Source of the DNA: Pontibacter anaerobius
GTDB lineage: Bacteria; Bacteroidota; Bacteroidia; Cytophagales; Hymenobacteraceae
Length of the DNA stretch: 64,000 nt
NCBI RefSeq assembly: GCF_026241195.1
Contig: NZ_JAPFQO010000003.1
Location: 248,001 to 312,000, forward strand
Direction: 5' to 3'
In this document: positions 1 to 9,944 of the stretch, piece after piece
Layout: every line of letters starts with the position of its first letter
Numbering within the stretch: the stretch's first letter is position 1
Notes under the pieces: generated by a model
Told to the model about the DNA's origin: nothing
What the model saw: the letters and a program-made list of their open reading frames with translations, nothing else
Databases searched by the model: none
Position numbers and translations under genes: made by a program

Positions 1-1
1 G

Positions 2-160
2 CAGCGTGGCCGGGAGAAGCTGAAGCAGCTGTTTCTGGAGTGCTGCCACCTCGAGCTGAGCCATAACGGGCAGTTGCTGGGGGCGGAAGTAAAGGCTGAT
101 TGTAAGGCACTGCAGGAACCGCAAAGCTGCTACGAGAAGTACGCGACTGGAATAAAGTAG
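2..160 (+). CDS. C-terminal end of an unidentified protein (partial)
   Basis: An open frame enters from the left edge and ends at a TAG at 158-160, giving about 52 residues. The peptide is mixed in composition with several cysteines (for example FLECCH) and ends ...YEKYATGIK. It has no recognisable motif, so I assign no function. It is followed by gene-free repeat sequence rather than by a co-oriented gene, so it probably ends a transcription unit. The frame is supported only by its openness and by coding-like composition. Confidence 0.45.
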   Translation, partial: QRGREKLKQLFLECCHLELSHNGQLLGAEVKADCKALQEPQSCYEKYATGIK

Positions 161-247
161 CGCACTGTTTGGGCCTGATAGTGATTGTCTGCAGCACCCA
201 GTCCAACCACCCCTGCGCTTCCTTGGCTACGGCGGGGGCTTTTCACC

Positions 248-624
248 TCTCCCCAACCCTCTCCTAAGAACAGGAGAGGGAGCCCGGCTCAAGCTCCGTC
301 AGCGGCGGCTATTGGAAACTGTACCCAGTCCTTGGGTTAAGCGCCTTTGGAGCTTTTAGGTCCCGCAGGGATTGCAAAGCGACAGCGAGCAAAGAAAAGG
401 TCCCAGCGCGATGCCCGAGGACGAGCCCTCCCGGGCTGGAGGGAGCCAAAGCCAGAAATGAAACGGTAGGTTCGTAAGACTGAGGATGAACCGTGGCTAG
501 TATGGATAGCTTGGTTCAGGTTGAAGAAAAAACCAGCGGCTAAAGTATAAAGTATGGCTCTCCGAGCCAGTTGAGTTGCAAACTCAACACCATTGTAAGA
601 CACAAGTCTGAAGACTTGCGCCAG
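248..624 (-). repeat. Composite intergenic repeat, copy 1 (inverted)
   Basis: Reverse complement of the repeat also found near 12.5, 15.7 and 59.0 kb. Read on the minus strand the modules are an AAGTCTTCAGACTT palindrome, a GTTGAGTTTGCAACTCAAC palindrome, a TATACTT-containing stretch, a CTTGAACCAAGCTATCC segment, a block with CTCCCTCCAGCCCGGGAGGG, a TCGCTTTGCAATCCC segment, an AAAGCTCCAAAGGCGCT segment, and a final CCCTCTCC...GGAGAGGG hairpin. Order is the same in all four copies. An ORF on the minus strand here (337-648) is a by-product of the repeat, not a gene. The gap 161-683 holds nothing else I can support. Confidence 0.8.
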
Positions 625-683
625 ATGGGGTAATTTGTAATGGTACATGAAGGCGTAGATACCACATTCTTTCAGCCCTCAAA

Positions 684-2780
684 CTAAAACTTATAGCGCA
701 CTTGCACCTTCACATCCGATCTGCTCGGCCCCTCGATCAACTCTAAGCCACTGCCAATGGTATCCTGGTTGCGGTAGTGCGTCAAACTATACTTTACCCA
801 TACATCCAGGTCACGGAGCGGGCGAAACTGCAGCAAAGTATAAAAGCGTGTGCCCTTGCCGCTGAAGGCAGGTATAGAGAAGGCATACAGCACGTCACGT
901 TCGTAGGCATACTGGCGGGTGTCGTAGCTGTCGGTGTCGAAGAGGGCGTAGCGGGTGCTTAATCGTATTTTATCAAACGTAAAATTTACATCCTGCGAGA
1001 TAAAATAGCCCGTCTGCTGCGGCGACTCCTGCTCGTAGGTGCCAAACTGTACCCGCGATTTCAGGTTAAGCGTGCGGGTGGGCGATGTCTCGAAGTATAA
1101 AAGGTAATTCCGCCGCTCAGCCTGCGCCACATAGTCTAGGGCAGTGGTATTGCCGCTGAGATTGCGGCCCTTGCTCTCGTGGCGCATTTGGGCGTAAAGG
1201 CTGCTCTGGCGGTTGGGCTTAAAGTATAACCGCAGCAAGTACTCATCGCCCTGGGAGGGGGCATCTACCAGGTAGCGCAACCACGGAAAGGTAAACCTGT
1301 CGTAGTAGGCTGTTAGCTCCCACTTAGGCATTGGTTTTATCTTGATGCCTGTGTAAAGACCCTGCTCGTTTATGTTGTGGGTGCTCTCGCCGAAGGCGCT
1401 GCCATAGAAAGTATGAAAATCTCGGGCATAGTAACGGTACAGCATCGACAGCTCTACTTTGTTGGACAGGTTGGCGAGAAGCCCATTTATACTTCCTATA
1501 CCGCCGCTTTTGCTCATGGCCGTTTCCCCGAACAGGTACACATTCTGAAAAGTATAGCTGTAGTTAGCACCTAAGTTGTAGTTGTGCGTGCCGCCGAACT
1601 CAAAGCGCTGGTATGGGGCGCCTGCTTTTTGGATGGATGAGCTGTAGTGGGTGCCAAGGGCGGTTACCCCAGCCGAGAAGGACTTGTCTGAGGACTGATA
1701 CTGGGCGCTTCCACCATATACCTGCTCGCGTACCGCATCTTTATTGGCCAGTTCCGTAGGGGTGCGGTGGAAGCCGGTGGTCTGGATGCCGGAGAAGAAT
1801 TGCCGCTCCGTAAGCAAAGTGTCGAGCTGCGTTTGCAGGTTTGCGTCCACCAGCTTGTTGGAATAAAATCCTGTTACATCCACCTTGCCCAGGTCGTAAG
1901 TAACGGCACCGCCGCGCAGAAAAGCATATTCCAGCACCGAGCTGTAGGGCCGGATGCCCAGGTTCGGGCGGCTTACGGTGGTGATGGTCTCGCTGCCTTT
2001 GCCCACGCTGTAACCAGAGGAGAGCAGCAGACCCTGCCCGAACTGCAGTTGGTAATCGCCGAGGGCGATGGTTTTGAAGCGCCCCTTGTTGTAGAGTTGC
2101 AGGTGCGCCGTGTAGTAATCGAAACCGTAGCGGCGAGTGCTGGGGCTCCAGGTAAGCTGCTCACCGGCGTCTTTCTCGGCCGTAATGCCAAAACTGTAGT
2201 CGCGGGCATGGCTGGTGCGGTAGCGCATGAAAAGCTTGTATGGGGAGCCCAGGTAGCGGGTGGTGGCGCGGCTGCTGGTATCCACGGAAGTATAGCCCCG
2301 GCGTTGCTGCAGCGTGCGCTCGTACCGAAGTATAAGCGCGTTGTTGTCCTCACCGATCATACGTTGCCAAAGTGGCCGCGTATCGGCCTGAAGCCCCGCA
2401 TCCTGCACCCGCACAAAGGGCAGCAGCCGGTAAATGGTAGCCTGATCGAAGCCCGGAATAGCCTGTAGTTCATAGATGCTCAGCAGATCCCCGCTCTCCT
2501 CCAGGTAGTTAAAGAAGGATGCAATCTGCGGCCGCGAGAGCAGGTAAAGCGACGCCAGTTCCTCCGGGGTGGTGCGGTTCAGGTCGATGGGGCGCTGGTA
2601 ATACTGGAAAAGCGTTTCGTAGAGATCCTCGTAGCTGATGCTCTCGTCGTCCTGCTCGGCAAACAGCTCCTGCACCAACAGGTCAAGGTCTATGTTCTGG
2701 CGCGGGTAGTCCTGTGCCTGCAGGGGCGGCAGCCACAGAATAAACAGCCAAAACAGAAGTAAACCACGCATCATAAGCAA
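684..2780 (-). CDS. Helix-hairpin-helix plus outer-membrane beta-barrel protein
   Basis: A 698-residue protein with an N-terminal signal peptide (about residues 1-23, ending LQAQ). Residues about 64-123 hold two ComEA-like helix-hairpin-helix units (PIDLNRTTPEELASL and IYELQAIPGFD). The rest, roughly 130-698, is rich in alternating aromatic/polar strands and ends VRYKF, as expected of an outer-membrane beta barrel. Proteins with this layout recur in Bacteroidota without a settled function. The periplasmic HhH unit may bind a nucleic acid or a protein partner; that is inference. It is divergent from the antiporter at 2857 with only 76 bp between start codons, so the two probably share a promoter region. 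Confidence 0.75.
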   Translation of the reverse strand: MLMMRGLLLFWLFILWLPPLQAQDYPRQNIDLDLLVQELFAEQDDESISYEDLYETLFQYYQRPIDLNRTTPEELASLYLLSRPQIASFFNYLEESGDLLSIYELQAIPGFDQATIYRLLPFVRVQDAGLQADTRPLWQRMIGEDNNALILRYERTLQQRRGYTSVDTSSRATTRYLGSPYKLFMRYRTSHARDYSFGITAEKDAGEQLTWSPSTRRYGFDYYTAHLQLYNKGRFKTIALGDYQLQFGQGLLLSSGYSVGKGSETITTVSRPNLGIRPYSSVLEYAFLRGGAVTYDLGKVDVTGFYSNKLVDANLQTQLDTLLTERQFFSGIQTTGFHRTPTELANKDAVREQVYGGSAQYQSSDKSFSAGVTALGTHYSSSIQKAGAPYQRFEFGGTHNYNLGANYSYTFQNVYLFGETAMSKSGGIGSINGLLANLSNKVELSMLYRYYARDFHTFYGSAFGESTHNINEQGLYTGIKIKPMPKWELTAYYDRFTFPWLRYLVDAPSQGDEYLLRLYFKPNRQSSLYAQMRHESKGRNLSGNTTALDYVAQAERRNYLLYFETSPTRTLNLKSRVQFGTYEQESPQQTGYFISQDVNFTFDKIRLSTRYALFDTDSYDTRQYAYERDVLYAFSIPAFSGKGTRFYTLLQFRPLRDLDVWVKYSLTHYRNQDTIGSGLELIEGPSRSDVKVQVRYKF

Positions 2781-2856
2781 CGAAGAAGTATAAACAACAG
2801 TATCAGAATATTCTCATACTTATTTTGTACTTTAAGGTTGAACATTCAGCAATGCC

Positions 2857-4104
2857 ATGGAAGTCTTTCACATCATCTCTGCCATACTTATTATCTCGGC
2901 TGTATTTGCCTATATAAACCAGCAGTACATCAAGCTGCCCGGCGCTATCGGGCTGCTGTTGGCGGGCCTGCTGCTGTCTGTGCTGGTGCAGGGGGCGGGG
3001 GCGGTGTCGCCGCAGTTTGAAGCGCTGGTGGAGGAGCGGCTCATGGCACTTGATTTTTCGGAGTTTCTGCTGGAGTTCATGCTGAGTTTCCTGCTTTTTG
3101 CCGGCGCCCTGCACACCGACCTGGAGAAGCTTCGCGAGAGCAAATGGCCCATACTGGTGTTTGCCACAGTGGGAGTAATGATTTCTACGTTCGTGACGGG
3201 CACCATTTTTTATTACCTCATGCAGTTCTTGGGCAATCCGATCGGGTATATCTACTGCCTGCTGTTCGGGGCGCTCATTTCTCCAACTGATCCTATTGCC
3301 GTGCTCGGCATCCTGAAAAAAGCTAATATTCCGAAGTCGCTGGAGGTAAGTATAACCGGTGAGTCGCTGTTTAACGATGGCGTGGGTGTGGTGGTGTTTT
3401 TGGCTATTTTTCAGATAGCGCAGCTGGGTTTTGCCAACGTGGAGGGCTCTTTTGTGGCAGAGCTGTTTGTGATGGAGGTTGGCGGCGGCATTGGCCTCGG
3501 GCTGCTTATCGGTTATATTGCCTTTCACTTCATGCGCCGCATCGACCATTACCAGACCGAGGTGATCATTTCGCTGGCGGTGGTAATGGGTGGCTACAGT
3601 ATTGCGCAGATCTTCCACTTTTCAGGACCTCTGGCCATGGTGGCTGCAGGGTTGCTGATTGGTAACCAGGGTACTAAGCTGGCGATGAGCGAGCAAACTG
3701 CCGACTACCTGACCAAGTTTTGGGAGATGGTGGATGAGATCATGAACGCAGTGCTTTTCGTGCTGATAGGCCTGGAACTGATGGTGGTGGAGTTCAGGTG
3801 GGAGTACGCTGTCATCGGGCTCATAACGACAGGCATCGTGCTGGCGGTTCGTTATTTCGCCCTGGCCGTGCCGAGTTATACCCTGGGGCTGCACCGTACC
3901 TTCGCGCCCGGGGCGCTTTCCATCATGACCTGGGGAGGACTGCGTGGTGGTATCTCCATCGCCCTCGCGCTTTCGCTTACCAATGATATGTTTCGGGATG
4001 AAATTGTGGCGATCACCTACACGGTTGTACTGATGTCGCTGGTGGTGCAGGGGCTTACTATTGAGCCTTTTATTAAGCGCGTATCGCGCAGGGTAGGTGT
4101 GTAA
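2857..4104 (+). CDS. CPA1-family Na+/H+ antiporter
   Basis: A 415-residue inner-membrane protein with about 12 hydrophobic segments. Family-defining motifs are present: SPTDPIAVLGILKK at about 142-155 (the paired-residue ion site), GESLFNDGVGVVV at 168-180, and TWGGLRGGISIALAL from about 358. These place it in the NhaP/NHE branch of cation:proton antiporters, exchanging cytoplasmic Na+ for external H+. I chose the ATG at 2857; the ATG at 2852 is in a different, short frame. Length is normal for a transporter lacking the long cytoplasmic regulatory tail. Ion preference (Na+ or K+) cannot be read from sequence alone. Confidence 0.9.
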   Translation: MEVFHIISAILIISAVFAYINQQYIKLPGAIGLLLAGLLLSVLVQGAGAVSPQFEALVEERLMALDFSEFLLEFMLSFLLFAGALHTDLEKLRESKWPILVFATVGVMISTFVTGTIFYYLMQFLGNPIGYIYCLLFGALISPTDPIAVLGILKKANIPKSLEVSITGESLFNDGVGVVVFLAIFQIAQLGFANVEGSFVAELFVMEVGGGIGLGLLIGYIAFHFMRRIDHYQTEVIISLAVVMGGYSIAQIFHFSGPLAMVAAGLLIGNQGTKLAMSEQTADYLTKFWEMVDEIMNAVLFVLIGLELMVVEFRWEYAVIGLITTGIVLAVRYFALAVPSYTLGLHRTFAPGALSIMTWGGLRGGISIALALSLTNDMFRDEIVAITYTVVLMSLVVQGLTIEPFIKRVSRRVGV

Positions 4105-4138
4105 GTATAAATGCTGATGTGGTGCTGGCTGGCAACGG

Positions 4139-4981
4139 CTACGGAGATGTGCTAGCTGCTGAAGCAAAAGAATAAACTACCGCTACATGGTGGCTGTTGC
4201 CGATGGGGGTGGTGGAGCCGAAGGCATAGTCTACCTGCAGTTGCCGTGCCTTGAAGCCTGCGCCAAAACTGAGGCTGCCGGTGAGGGTGCTGAAGCCGGT
4301 CCGAAGTACAAATTTCTCCTGCAGCAGCGCATACTCGGCCCCTGCCTTAAAATCAGCACCGTGGTCTATACTTTTCTCTGTTTCGGCGGCTAACAGTAAT
4401 TTGGCGGTGGGGCGGTAAGAGAGGCCCGCTTTCATGGTCGTAGGCAGTCGTTCATCCTCGAAAGAGGCTAACTTAGCCTGGTTCAGGTTGTAGGCAAAGG
4501 CGCCAAAGTATAAATCGGGCATCACTTCCCCCTGCACTCCCGCTGCCAGTGCCACCGCCTTGCGACTGCCGTACTCCTGCACCGACACCTGCCACACATC
4601 CGCCTTAATACCCAGGCTAAACTGCCCCAGTTTGTGTGCCACCCCCAGCCCCGCATGCTGCTGGCTGAACAGCGCGTCGCCGAACCGGCTCAGGCTCAGT
4701 CCATAAGCGCCATACTTTTGCGTAGGGTAAACGGCTTGTAAAGCTATAGTAGTAAAAGCGCGCTCCCCGAATCTGTTCTCGGCATACACGCCAAGTGCCG
4801 GGGCCGAAAGGTTAGCTATACCGGCCGTGTTGTTGCCCATCGCCCATACATCAGCTACTGCCACAGATGTATATCCCATTCCTGCCGATCGTGCTCCGAA
4901 GTTGCACTGTTGCTGTGCCTGTGCCCCCTGCTGCCCGGCCATCAACCATATAAAAAGTATAAGTATAGAGTTGTATCTCAT
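4139..4981 (-). CDS. PorV/PorQ-like outer-membrane protein
   Basis: A 280-residue protein with a signal peptide (about 1-22, ending GAQA) followed by FGARSAGMGYTSVAVADV and WAMGNNTAGIANL, a start typical of UPF0164/PorV/PorQ-type barrels of Bacteroidota. The remainder alternates short amphipathic strands and ends in an aromatic-rich strand (VAVVYSFA). Some family members serve the type IX secretion system (PorV, PorQ); others have no known role, so I do not give a symbol. It is convergent with the antiporter, whose stop lies 34 bp away. The upstream region 4982-5289 is AT-rich and shared with the divergent SusC gene. Confidence 0.65.
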   Translation of the reverse strand: MRYNSILILFIWLMAGQQGAQAQQQCNFGARSAGMGYTSVAVADVWAMGNNTAGIANLSAPALGVYAENRFGERAFTTIALQAVYPTQKYGAYGLSLSRFGDALFSQQHAGLGVAHKLGQFSLGIKADVWQVSVQEYGSRKAVALAAGVQGEVMPDLYFGAFAYNLNQAKLASFEDERLPTTMKAGLSYRPTAKLLLAAETEKSIDHGADFKAGAEYALLQEKFVLRTGFSTLTGSLSFGAGFKARQLQVDYAFGSTTPIGNSHHVAVVYSFASAASTSP

Positions 4982-5289
4982 AGCTCAGGTTTTGGTTGCC
5001 GGTCAGACAGGTTTGTAACGTTGTAGAACTGTATTTAAAATGTAAAATATTGGTTTATAGTGATTTTAAGGTGGTTATCATTGTACGGGCATCCATTTTA
5101 ATTTGATTTATATTTTATAGATATGTAAGGTATAATTGTATGAGTCCTCTGGCTAAAGATTTAGGTGTGTTAACATTGTATTTTTATTTGTTAGTATGTA
5201 TTTATTTAAAAATTGTATTATTTGAGTGTAGTTGACAGGTGGTGAGTACGTACAAATAAACTGTAATACTATGTTTTACAGCTAAATAC
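4982..5289. promoter_or_regulatory. AT-rich divergent intergenic region upstream of SusC
   Basis: About 308 bp between the divergent PorV-like gene and the SusC-type receptor. It is far richer in A/T than the flanking genes and contains runs such as TTATTTAAAAATTGTATTATTTG. That is expected of a promoter region in this phylum, but I cannot fix a -33/-7 pair. A short inverted repeat (CTGTAA...TTACAG, about 5261-5282) precedes the SusC start. No ORF or RNA gene is supported. Confidence 0.4.
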
Positions 5290-8200
5290 GTGCTTATGAA
5301 AAAGATTCTACTACTTAGTCTGATGCTGGCGCTGTTACTGCCACTGTCAGGCTACTCGCAGGGAAGAGTTGTGACAGGGAAGGTGGTAACAGCTGCCGAT
5401 GCAATGCCATTACCTGGTGTTTCTGTTGTTGTTAAAGGAACAACAACTGGTACCGCAACCGACGCAGACGGAAACTTTTCCTTAAATGTGCCTGAAGGAA
5501 ATAACGTATTGGTTTTCCGGTTTATCGGCTACAGAACAATGGAGCGAACCGTTGGAAACGAAAGCGTGATAAACGTTGCCTTGCAGGAAGACACCAGGCA
5601 GTTAGAAGAAGTTGTTGTTACGGCAATTGGTATTGAGCGGGAAACGAAAGCCTTAGGGTATTCTGTGCAAGAAGTTGGTACTGAAGAACTAGCTAGAAGT
5701 ACACAGCCAAGTATAGCTAACGCGATAAACGGTAAGGTGGCCGGTGTAAACATTACCAGCTCATCGGGTGCCCCAGGTGCCGGCCAACGCATTGTCATTC
5801 GGGGAGCTACCTCTGTTACAGGTAATAACCAGCCGCTGTTCGTAATCGATGGCGTACCGATAGACAACTCTACCACGGCCGCCGGTAACCCAAACCAAGG
5901 AACAAATGCAGTGCTTTCAGGCGTGGCAAACTCAAACCGGGCCGTGGATATCAACCCGGAAGATATTGAGTCAGTTACTGTGTTGAAAGGACCTGCAGCT
6001 ACGGCGCTTTACGGCATCAGGGCGGGTAGCGGAGCGATTGTCATCACCACCAAGAAAGGTAAGGAAGGCCGTGCCGTTATCAATTACAACACTTCGTTTA
6101 CCTTGGATTATGTAAACAAGCTGCCTGAGCTGCAGCAAAGGTATTCACAGGGCTCGGACGGCGAATTTACAGGTACTTTCTCCGGCTTCAACAGTGTTTT
6201 ATCCTGGGGAGCGCCTTTGGACCAGCTGCGTTTCGACGGACAGCCATACCCCTATGATCCTAATGGCTTTCTGGTGCCGGCCGACTCCTCTGCGGCTACT
6301 GACCAGCGGGCAATCGCCTATGATAACTTAGATAACTTCTTTGAAACCGGAAAGACATGGACGAATACACTAAGTATTTCAGGCGGTACAGAAAAAGCGG
6401 AGTATTATGTGTCCCTGGGGCACACTGACCAGGAAGGTGTCGTGCCGAAAAGTGATTTCCAGCGCACCTCTGTCCGTGTAACAGGATCTACACAGCTGAA
6501 TGATAAGTTCAGAACCTTTGGCTCGGCGAACTACATCAAGTCGGGTGGCAGGCGTGTGCAGCAGGGGTCTAATATATCCGGTGTAATGTTGGGCTTACTA
6601 CGGGCGCCGATCACGTTCGACCTTTCCGGCGGCTTTGGAGAGGAAGGTGACGAAAACCCGGGTGCTTATGTTTTTGAGGATGGTACGCAGCGTACGTACC
6701 GCGAAGGCGCTGGCTATGACAACCCCTTCTGGACCGTAAACCGCAACCCATTTGAAGACGATGTAAACCGCCTGATAGGCTATGTAGGCGCACAGTATGA
6801 TTTCACCGATTGGGTAAACGCCTCTTTCAGGTTAGGCACTGACTGGTACTCAGACAGACGCACCGGCGGTTTTGATATCCAGTCCAGGGCCTTCCCGGAG
6901 GGCCAGGTGTACGAAGACCAGGTATTTAACCGCGACATCAACACTGACCTGCTGGTGACCTTCGACCGAGAGGTGACAACTGACGTATCGGCCAGGCTGA
7001 TTCTGGGGCACAACTACTTTAACTCCAGGTTCCAGCGCCTCTACACACAAGGCGACGGATTGGCCGTCCCAACCTTTTTCGACCTGGCCAACGCTGCCAG
7101 TATCACCACAACAGAGAATACCATAAGGATAGAACGTGCAGCTGTTTACGCTGACCTCTCCCTGGACTATAAGAATTTTATCTTCCTGGGCTTTACTGGG
7201 CGGAACGAGTGGTCTTCTACTTTGCCAACAGATAACCAGTCTTTCTTTTACCCATCTATCAACTTAGGCTTTGTGTTTACCGAGGCCTTCGACCTGACGG
7301 GGGATGTCTTTGACTTTGGTAAGGTAAGAGCCTCTTACGCTGTAGTGGGTAAGGATGCACCGGCTTATGCCCTTACCACCCCATTTGCCAGCTCCACCTG
7401 GGGAGATGGTTGGACAAATGGTATTTTCTTCCCGTTTCAGGGGGTAGCCGGTTTTAACCAAGTGACTCAGCTGGGTAACCCTGACATCAAACCGGAAAAG
7501 AACAAGTCCATAGAGTTTGGGGTTGATTTGAGGTTCTTTGATAACAGGTTGGGTCTGGATGCCACCTACTATAAGAATAACTCAGAGGATCAGATCATCC
7601 CTGTTTCCATTTCCTCAGCTTCAGGCTTCCTGTCTGCCGTGCTTAACTCGGGCGAAATTGAGAATAAAGGTATAGAAGCCGTGTTGCGCGGAACGCCAGT
7701 ACAGACAACCAATTTCTCCTGGGATGTGATCGTGAACTTTACCAGAAACCAGAGCGAGGTGATTTCACTTTATCCCGGTGTTGAGACGATCACACTCAAC
7801 GGTTTCACAAGCCCATCTTCCAGAGCTATTGTGGGAGAGCCTTATGGCGTGCTCTTTGGTGGCCGATGGGCCAGAAACGACCAGGGCCAGCTGCTGATAG
7901 GCAATGACGGTTTTCCGTTCCCGGCTGACGAGGACGGTGTAATCGGTGACCCTAACCCGGACTGGACGGCGGGTATCACCAATACCATTACCTGGAAAGG
8001 CTTGAGCCTGTCTGCTCTGCTGGACATACGCGAGGGGGGCGACATCTGGAACGGTACGATAGGGGTTATGAACTTCTTCGGTACCTCCAAGAATACAGAA
8101 AACAGGGGAGAGACCAAGGTGTTTGAAGGGGTGCGGGTAGATGACGGCACCCCCAACACACAGGAAGTGGTACTGGATCAGGACTGGTACCAAGCTAACG

Positions 8201-8484
8201 GTGGTGGTTTTGGAGCCGTGGAAGAGCAGTTCGTAGAGGATGGTTCATGGGTCAGACTAAGAGAACTCACCCTCTCCTATAACCTGCCGGCAACCCTGCT
8301 GGAGAAAACCCCTGTAAAGGCCGCAAGTATAGCCTTTAACGCTCGCAACCTCTGGCTGAATACAGACTACAGCGGCATAGATCCTGAGAACAACCTGACC
8401 GGGCAGGGCAACGCCCTGGGCTTGGATTATTTCTCCATGCCTAACACAGAGGGCTATGGCCTGACACTTCGAGTAACATTTTAA
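5290..8484 (+). CDS. SusC/RagA-family TonB-linked outer-membrane receptor
   Basis: A 1064-residue protein with a signal peptide, a carboxypeptidase-regulatory-like domain (VTGKVVTAADAMPLPGVSV, ending near residue 105), a TonB-box-like LEEVVVTA, a plug domain (NAINGKVAGVNI...PLFVIDGVPIDNS) and a long beta barrel ending in an aromatic strand (LTLRVTF). These are hallmarks of SusC-type importers that move oligosaccharides or peptides across the outer membrane with a SusD lipoprotein. The SusD partner starts 23 bp after the stop. The first methionine is followed one codon later by MKKILLL; either could be the start. Substrate is unknown. The AAGTAT word is sparse here compared with neighbouring genes. 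Confidence 0.95.
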   Translation: MLMKKILLLSLMLALLLPLSGYSQGRVVTGKVVTAADAMPLPGVSVVVKGTTTGTATDADGNFSLNVPEGNNVLVFRFIGYRTMERTVGNESVINVALQEDTRQLEEVVVTAIGIERETKALGYSVQEVGTEELARSTQPSIANAINGKVAGVNITSSSGAPGAGQRIVIRGATSVTGNNQPLFVIDGVPIDNSTTAAGNPNQGTNAVLSGVANSNRAVDINPEDIESVTVLKGPAATALYGIRAGSGAIVITTKKGKEGRAVINYNTSFTLDYVNKLPELQQRYSQGSDGEFTGTFSGFNSVLSWGAPLDQLRFDGQPYPYDPNGFLVPADSSAATDQRAIAYDNLDNFFETGKTWTNTLSISGGTEKAEYYVSLGHTDQEGVVPKSDFQRTSVRVTGSTQLNDKFRTFGSANYIKSGGRRVQQGSNISGVMLGLLRAPITFDLSGGFGEEGDENPGAYVFEDGTQRTYREGAGYDNPFWTVNRNPFEDDVNRLIGYVGAQYDFTDWVNASFRLGTDWYSDRRTGGFDIQSRAFPEGQVYEDQVFNRDINTDLLVTFDREVTTDVSARLILGHNYFNSRFQRLYTQGDGLAVPTFFDLANAASITTTENTIRIERAAVYADLSLDYKNFIFLGFTGRNEWSSTLPTDNQSFFYPSINLGFVFTEAFDLTGDVFDFGKVRASYAVVGKDAPAYALTTPFASSTWGDGWTNGIFFPFQGVAGFNQVTQLGNPDIKPEKNKSIEFGVDLRFFDNRLGLDATYYKNNSEDQIIPVSISSASGFLSAVLNSGEIENKGIEAVLRGTPVQTTNFSWDVIVNFTRNQSEVISLYPGVETITLNGFTSPSSRAIVGEPYGVLFGGRWARNDQGQLLIGNDGFPFPADEDGVIGDPNPDWTAGITNTITWKGLSLSALLDIREGGDIWNGTIGVMNFFGTSKNTENRGETKVFEGVRVDDGTPNTQEVVLDQDWYQANGGGFGAVEEQFVEDGSWVRLRELTLSYNLPATLLEKTPVKAASIAFNARNLWLNTDYSGIDPENNLTGQGNALGLDYFSMPNTEGYGLTLRVTF

Positions 8485-8507
8485 TTCTGACCTTAAAATT
8501 TACAGCC

Positions 8508-9869
8508 ATGACTTTATATAATTATTTCAAATATATACTTACAGGAATGCTGATTTGCATGGTGGCATCCTGCGACTTAGAAGAGACGAACGTGAACCCG
8601 GACAACCCGGAAGAGGCGCCAAACAGGGTGCTGCTATCCTCTGCACAAGCGGGTTTTGCTTATGCTCTTGGGGGTGATATGGGCCGTTACGCAAACGTGA
8701 TCACACAACACTTGGCGGGTGTCGGACGTCAGCACCTGGTGATAGGCAGAAACCAGATCACAGAGAACGATGTGAACAACGCATGGCGATTTAACTTATA
8801 CCCGATCATGCAGAACCTGAAGGTTGTCATCCAGCAGGCCCAGGAAGAAGGTTCACCACATTTCTCTGGTGCGGCAAAGGTAATGCTCGCCAGCGTGCTG
8901 GGGGTTACTACCGACGCGTGGGGAGATATACCCTATACCAACGCCTTTCAGGGCCGAGAGGAGTTTAACCCAACTTATGACCCACAGGAGGTAATTTACG
9001 ATACCATACAGGCACTGTTAGATGAGGCCATCGTAGAGCTACAGGCTAGCGAGAGCCTAAACACGCTGGAAAGCGAGGACCTGATCTACGGCGGAAACCT
9101 GAATAACTGGATTAAAGCCGCCTACACTCTGAAGGCGCGCTATTACAACCACTTAAGCCAGGTTAACCCTACGGAGTCAGCCCAAATGGCCCTGGCCGCC
9201 TTAGATAGCGGTTTTACGTCTAATGCTGAGAACATGACACTGGCCTTTGGGGGAACACAGACAGAGGCAAATCCCTACTATCAGTTTAACCAGCAGCGGG
9301 GCGATATTGTGATGGCAGAATTTTTTACGGACCTGCTGATCGATAGGGATGATCCACGGCTGGATGAGTATGTGACACCCCTTAAGGGCAACTTCGCCGG
9401 CGCAACTTCCGGGGAACCCGAAACCGGCTCCGACATGGGGCCATTCGTAGCCTCGATAGATTCGCCGGTGCCCTTTATTACGTATCCTGAGGCACAGTTT
9501 ATCAGGGCAGAGGCACTTTTAAGATTAAATCAAGGGGGGGAGGCTGCCGAGGCGTACAACGAAGCGGTGAAAGCCTCGCTGCGGGAAGTTACCGGCTCCG
9601 ATGACTATCCTGATTTTATAGCGCAATATGCCAGTGCATCGGGTTCCGTGACTCTGGAGCAGATCATGACCCAAAAGTATATCACCATGTTCGGCACTTT
9701 TGAAACGTGGGTGGATATACGCAGAACCGGTTTCCCGGACACGCCTGATCCGGTCATGGCTTTGGGACCAGAACCACTGCGCTTCCCGTATCCGCAGAGC
9801 GAGCGAACGTTCAACGCCGCTAACGTGCCGGATGTAACGCTAACCACCCCTTTGTATTGGGATAGATAG
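8508..9869 (+). CDS. SusD/RagB-family nutrient-binding lipoprotein
   Basis: A 453-residue lipoprotein: signal sequence with lipobox VASC, lipidated Cys about residue 22, then alpha-helical TPR-like sequence. It includes a WGDIPYTNAFQG segment and a C-terminal FVTWVDIRRTG-like segment (FETWVDIRRTGFP), both usual in the SusD-like_2 group. It caps the SusC barrel at 5290 and helps capture the ligand. The pair is co-transcribed (23 bp gap) and ends at a strong bidirectional terminator. The nearest enzyme is the convergent GH20 hexosaminidase, which hints at a hexosamine glycan ligand but is not in the same operon. Confidence 0.92.
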   Translation: MTLYNYFKYILTGMLICMVASCDLEETNVNPDNPEEAPNRVLLSSAQAGFAYALGGDMGRYANVITQHLAGVGRQHLVIGRNQITENDVNNAWRFNLYPIMQNLKVVIQQAQEEGSPHFSGAAKVMLASVLGVTTDAWGDIPYTNAFQGREEFNPTYDPQEVIYDTIQALLDEAIVELQASESLNTLESEDLIYGGNLNNWIKAAYTLKARYYNHLSQVNPTESAQMALAALDSGFTSNAENMTLAFGGTQTEANPYYQFNQQRGDIVMAEFFTDLLIDRDDPRLDEYVTPLKGNFAGATSGEPETGSDMGPFVASIDSPVPFITYPEAQFIRAEALLRLNQGGEAAEAYNEAVKASLREVTGSDDYPDFIAQYASASGSVTLEQIMTQKYITMFGTFETWVDIRRTGFPDTPDPVMALGPEPLRFPYPQSERTFNAANVPDVTLTTPLYWDR

Positions 9870-9889
9870 AAGTGTTTTTTGGTTAAAGT

Positions 9890-9925
9890 AAAAGGGCGGC
9901 CAGAGTTAATCTCCGGCCGCCCTTT
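9890..9925. terminator. Bidirectional terminator between SusD and GH20 genes
   Basis: A stem of AAAGGGCGGCC pairs with GGCCGCCCTTT across an 11-14 nt loop, with T-rich sequence on the plus side and A-rich on the other. It lies between two convergent genes and can end both. Confidence 0.85.
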
Positions 9926-9944
9926 TATAATTCGTGCCTGGTTA

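Noticed and set aside
337..648. ORF in the first repeat copy
   Set aside because: Its sequence is the composite repeat; the same translation style recurs in the other copies without conservation of frame or ends.
1767..2468. 233-residue plus-strand ORF opposite the HhH/barrel gene
   Set aside because: Shadow of a clear coding sequence on the other strand; no motif.
2803..4167. Minus-strand ORFs opposite the antiporter (2803-3618 and 3622-4167)
   Set aside because: His/Gln-rich shadow translations; the antiporter on the plus strand has diagnostic motifs.
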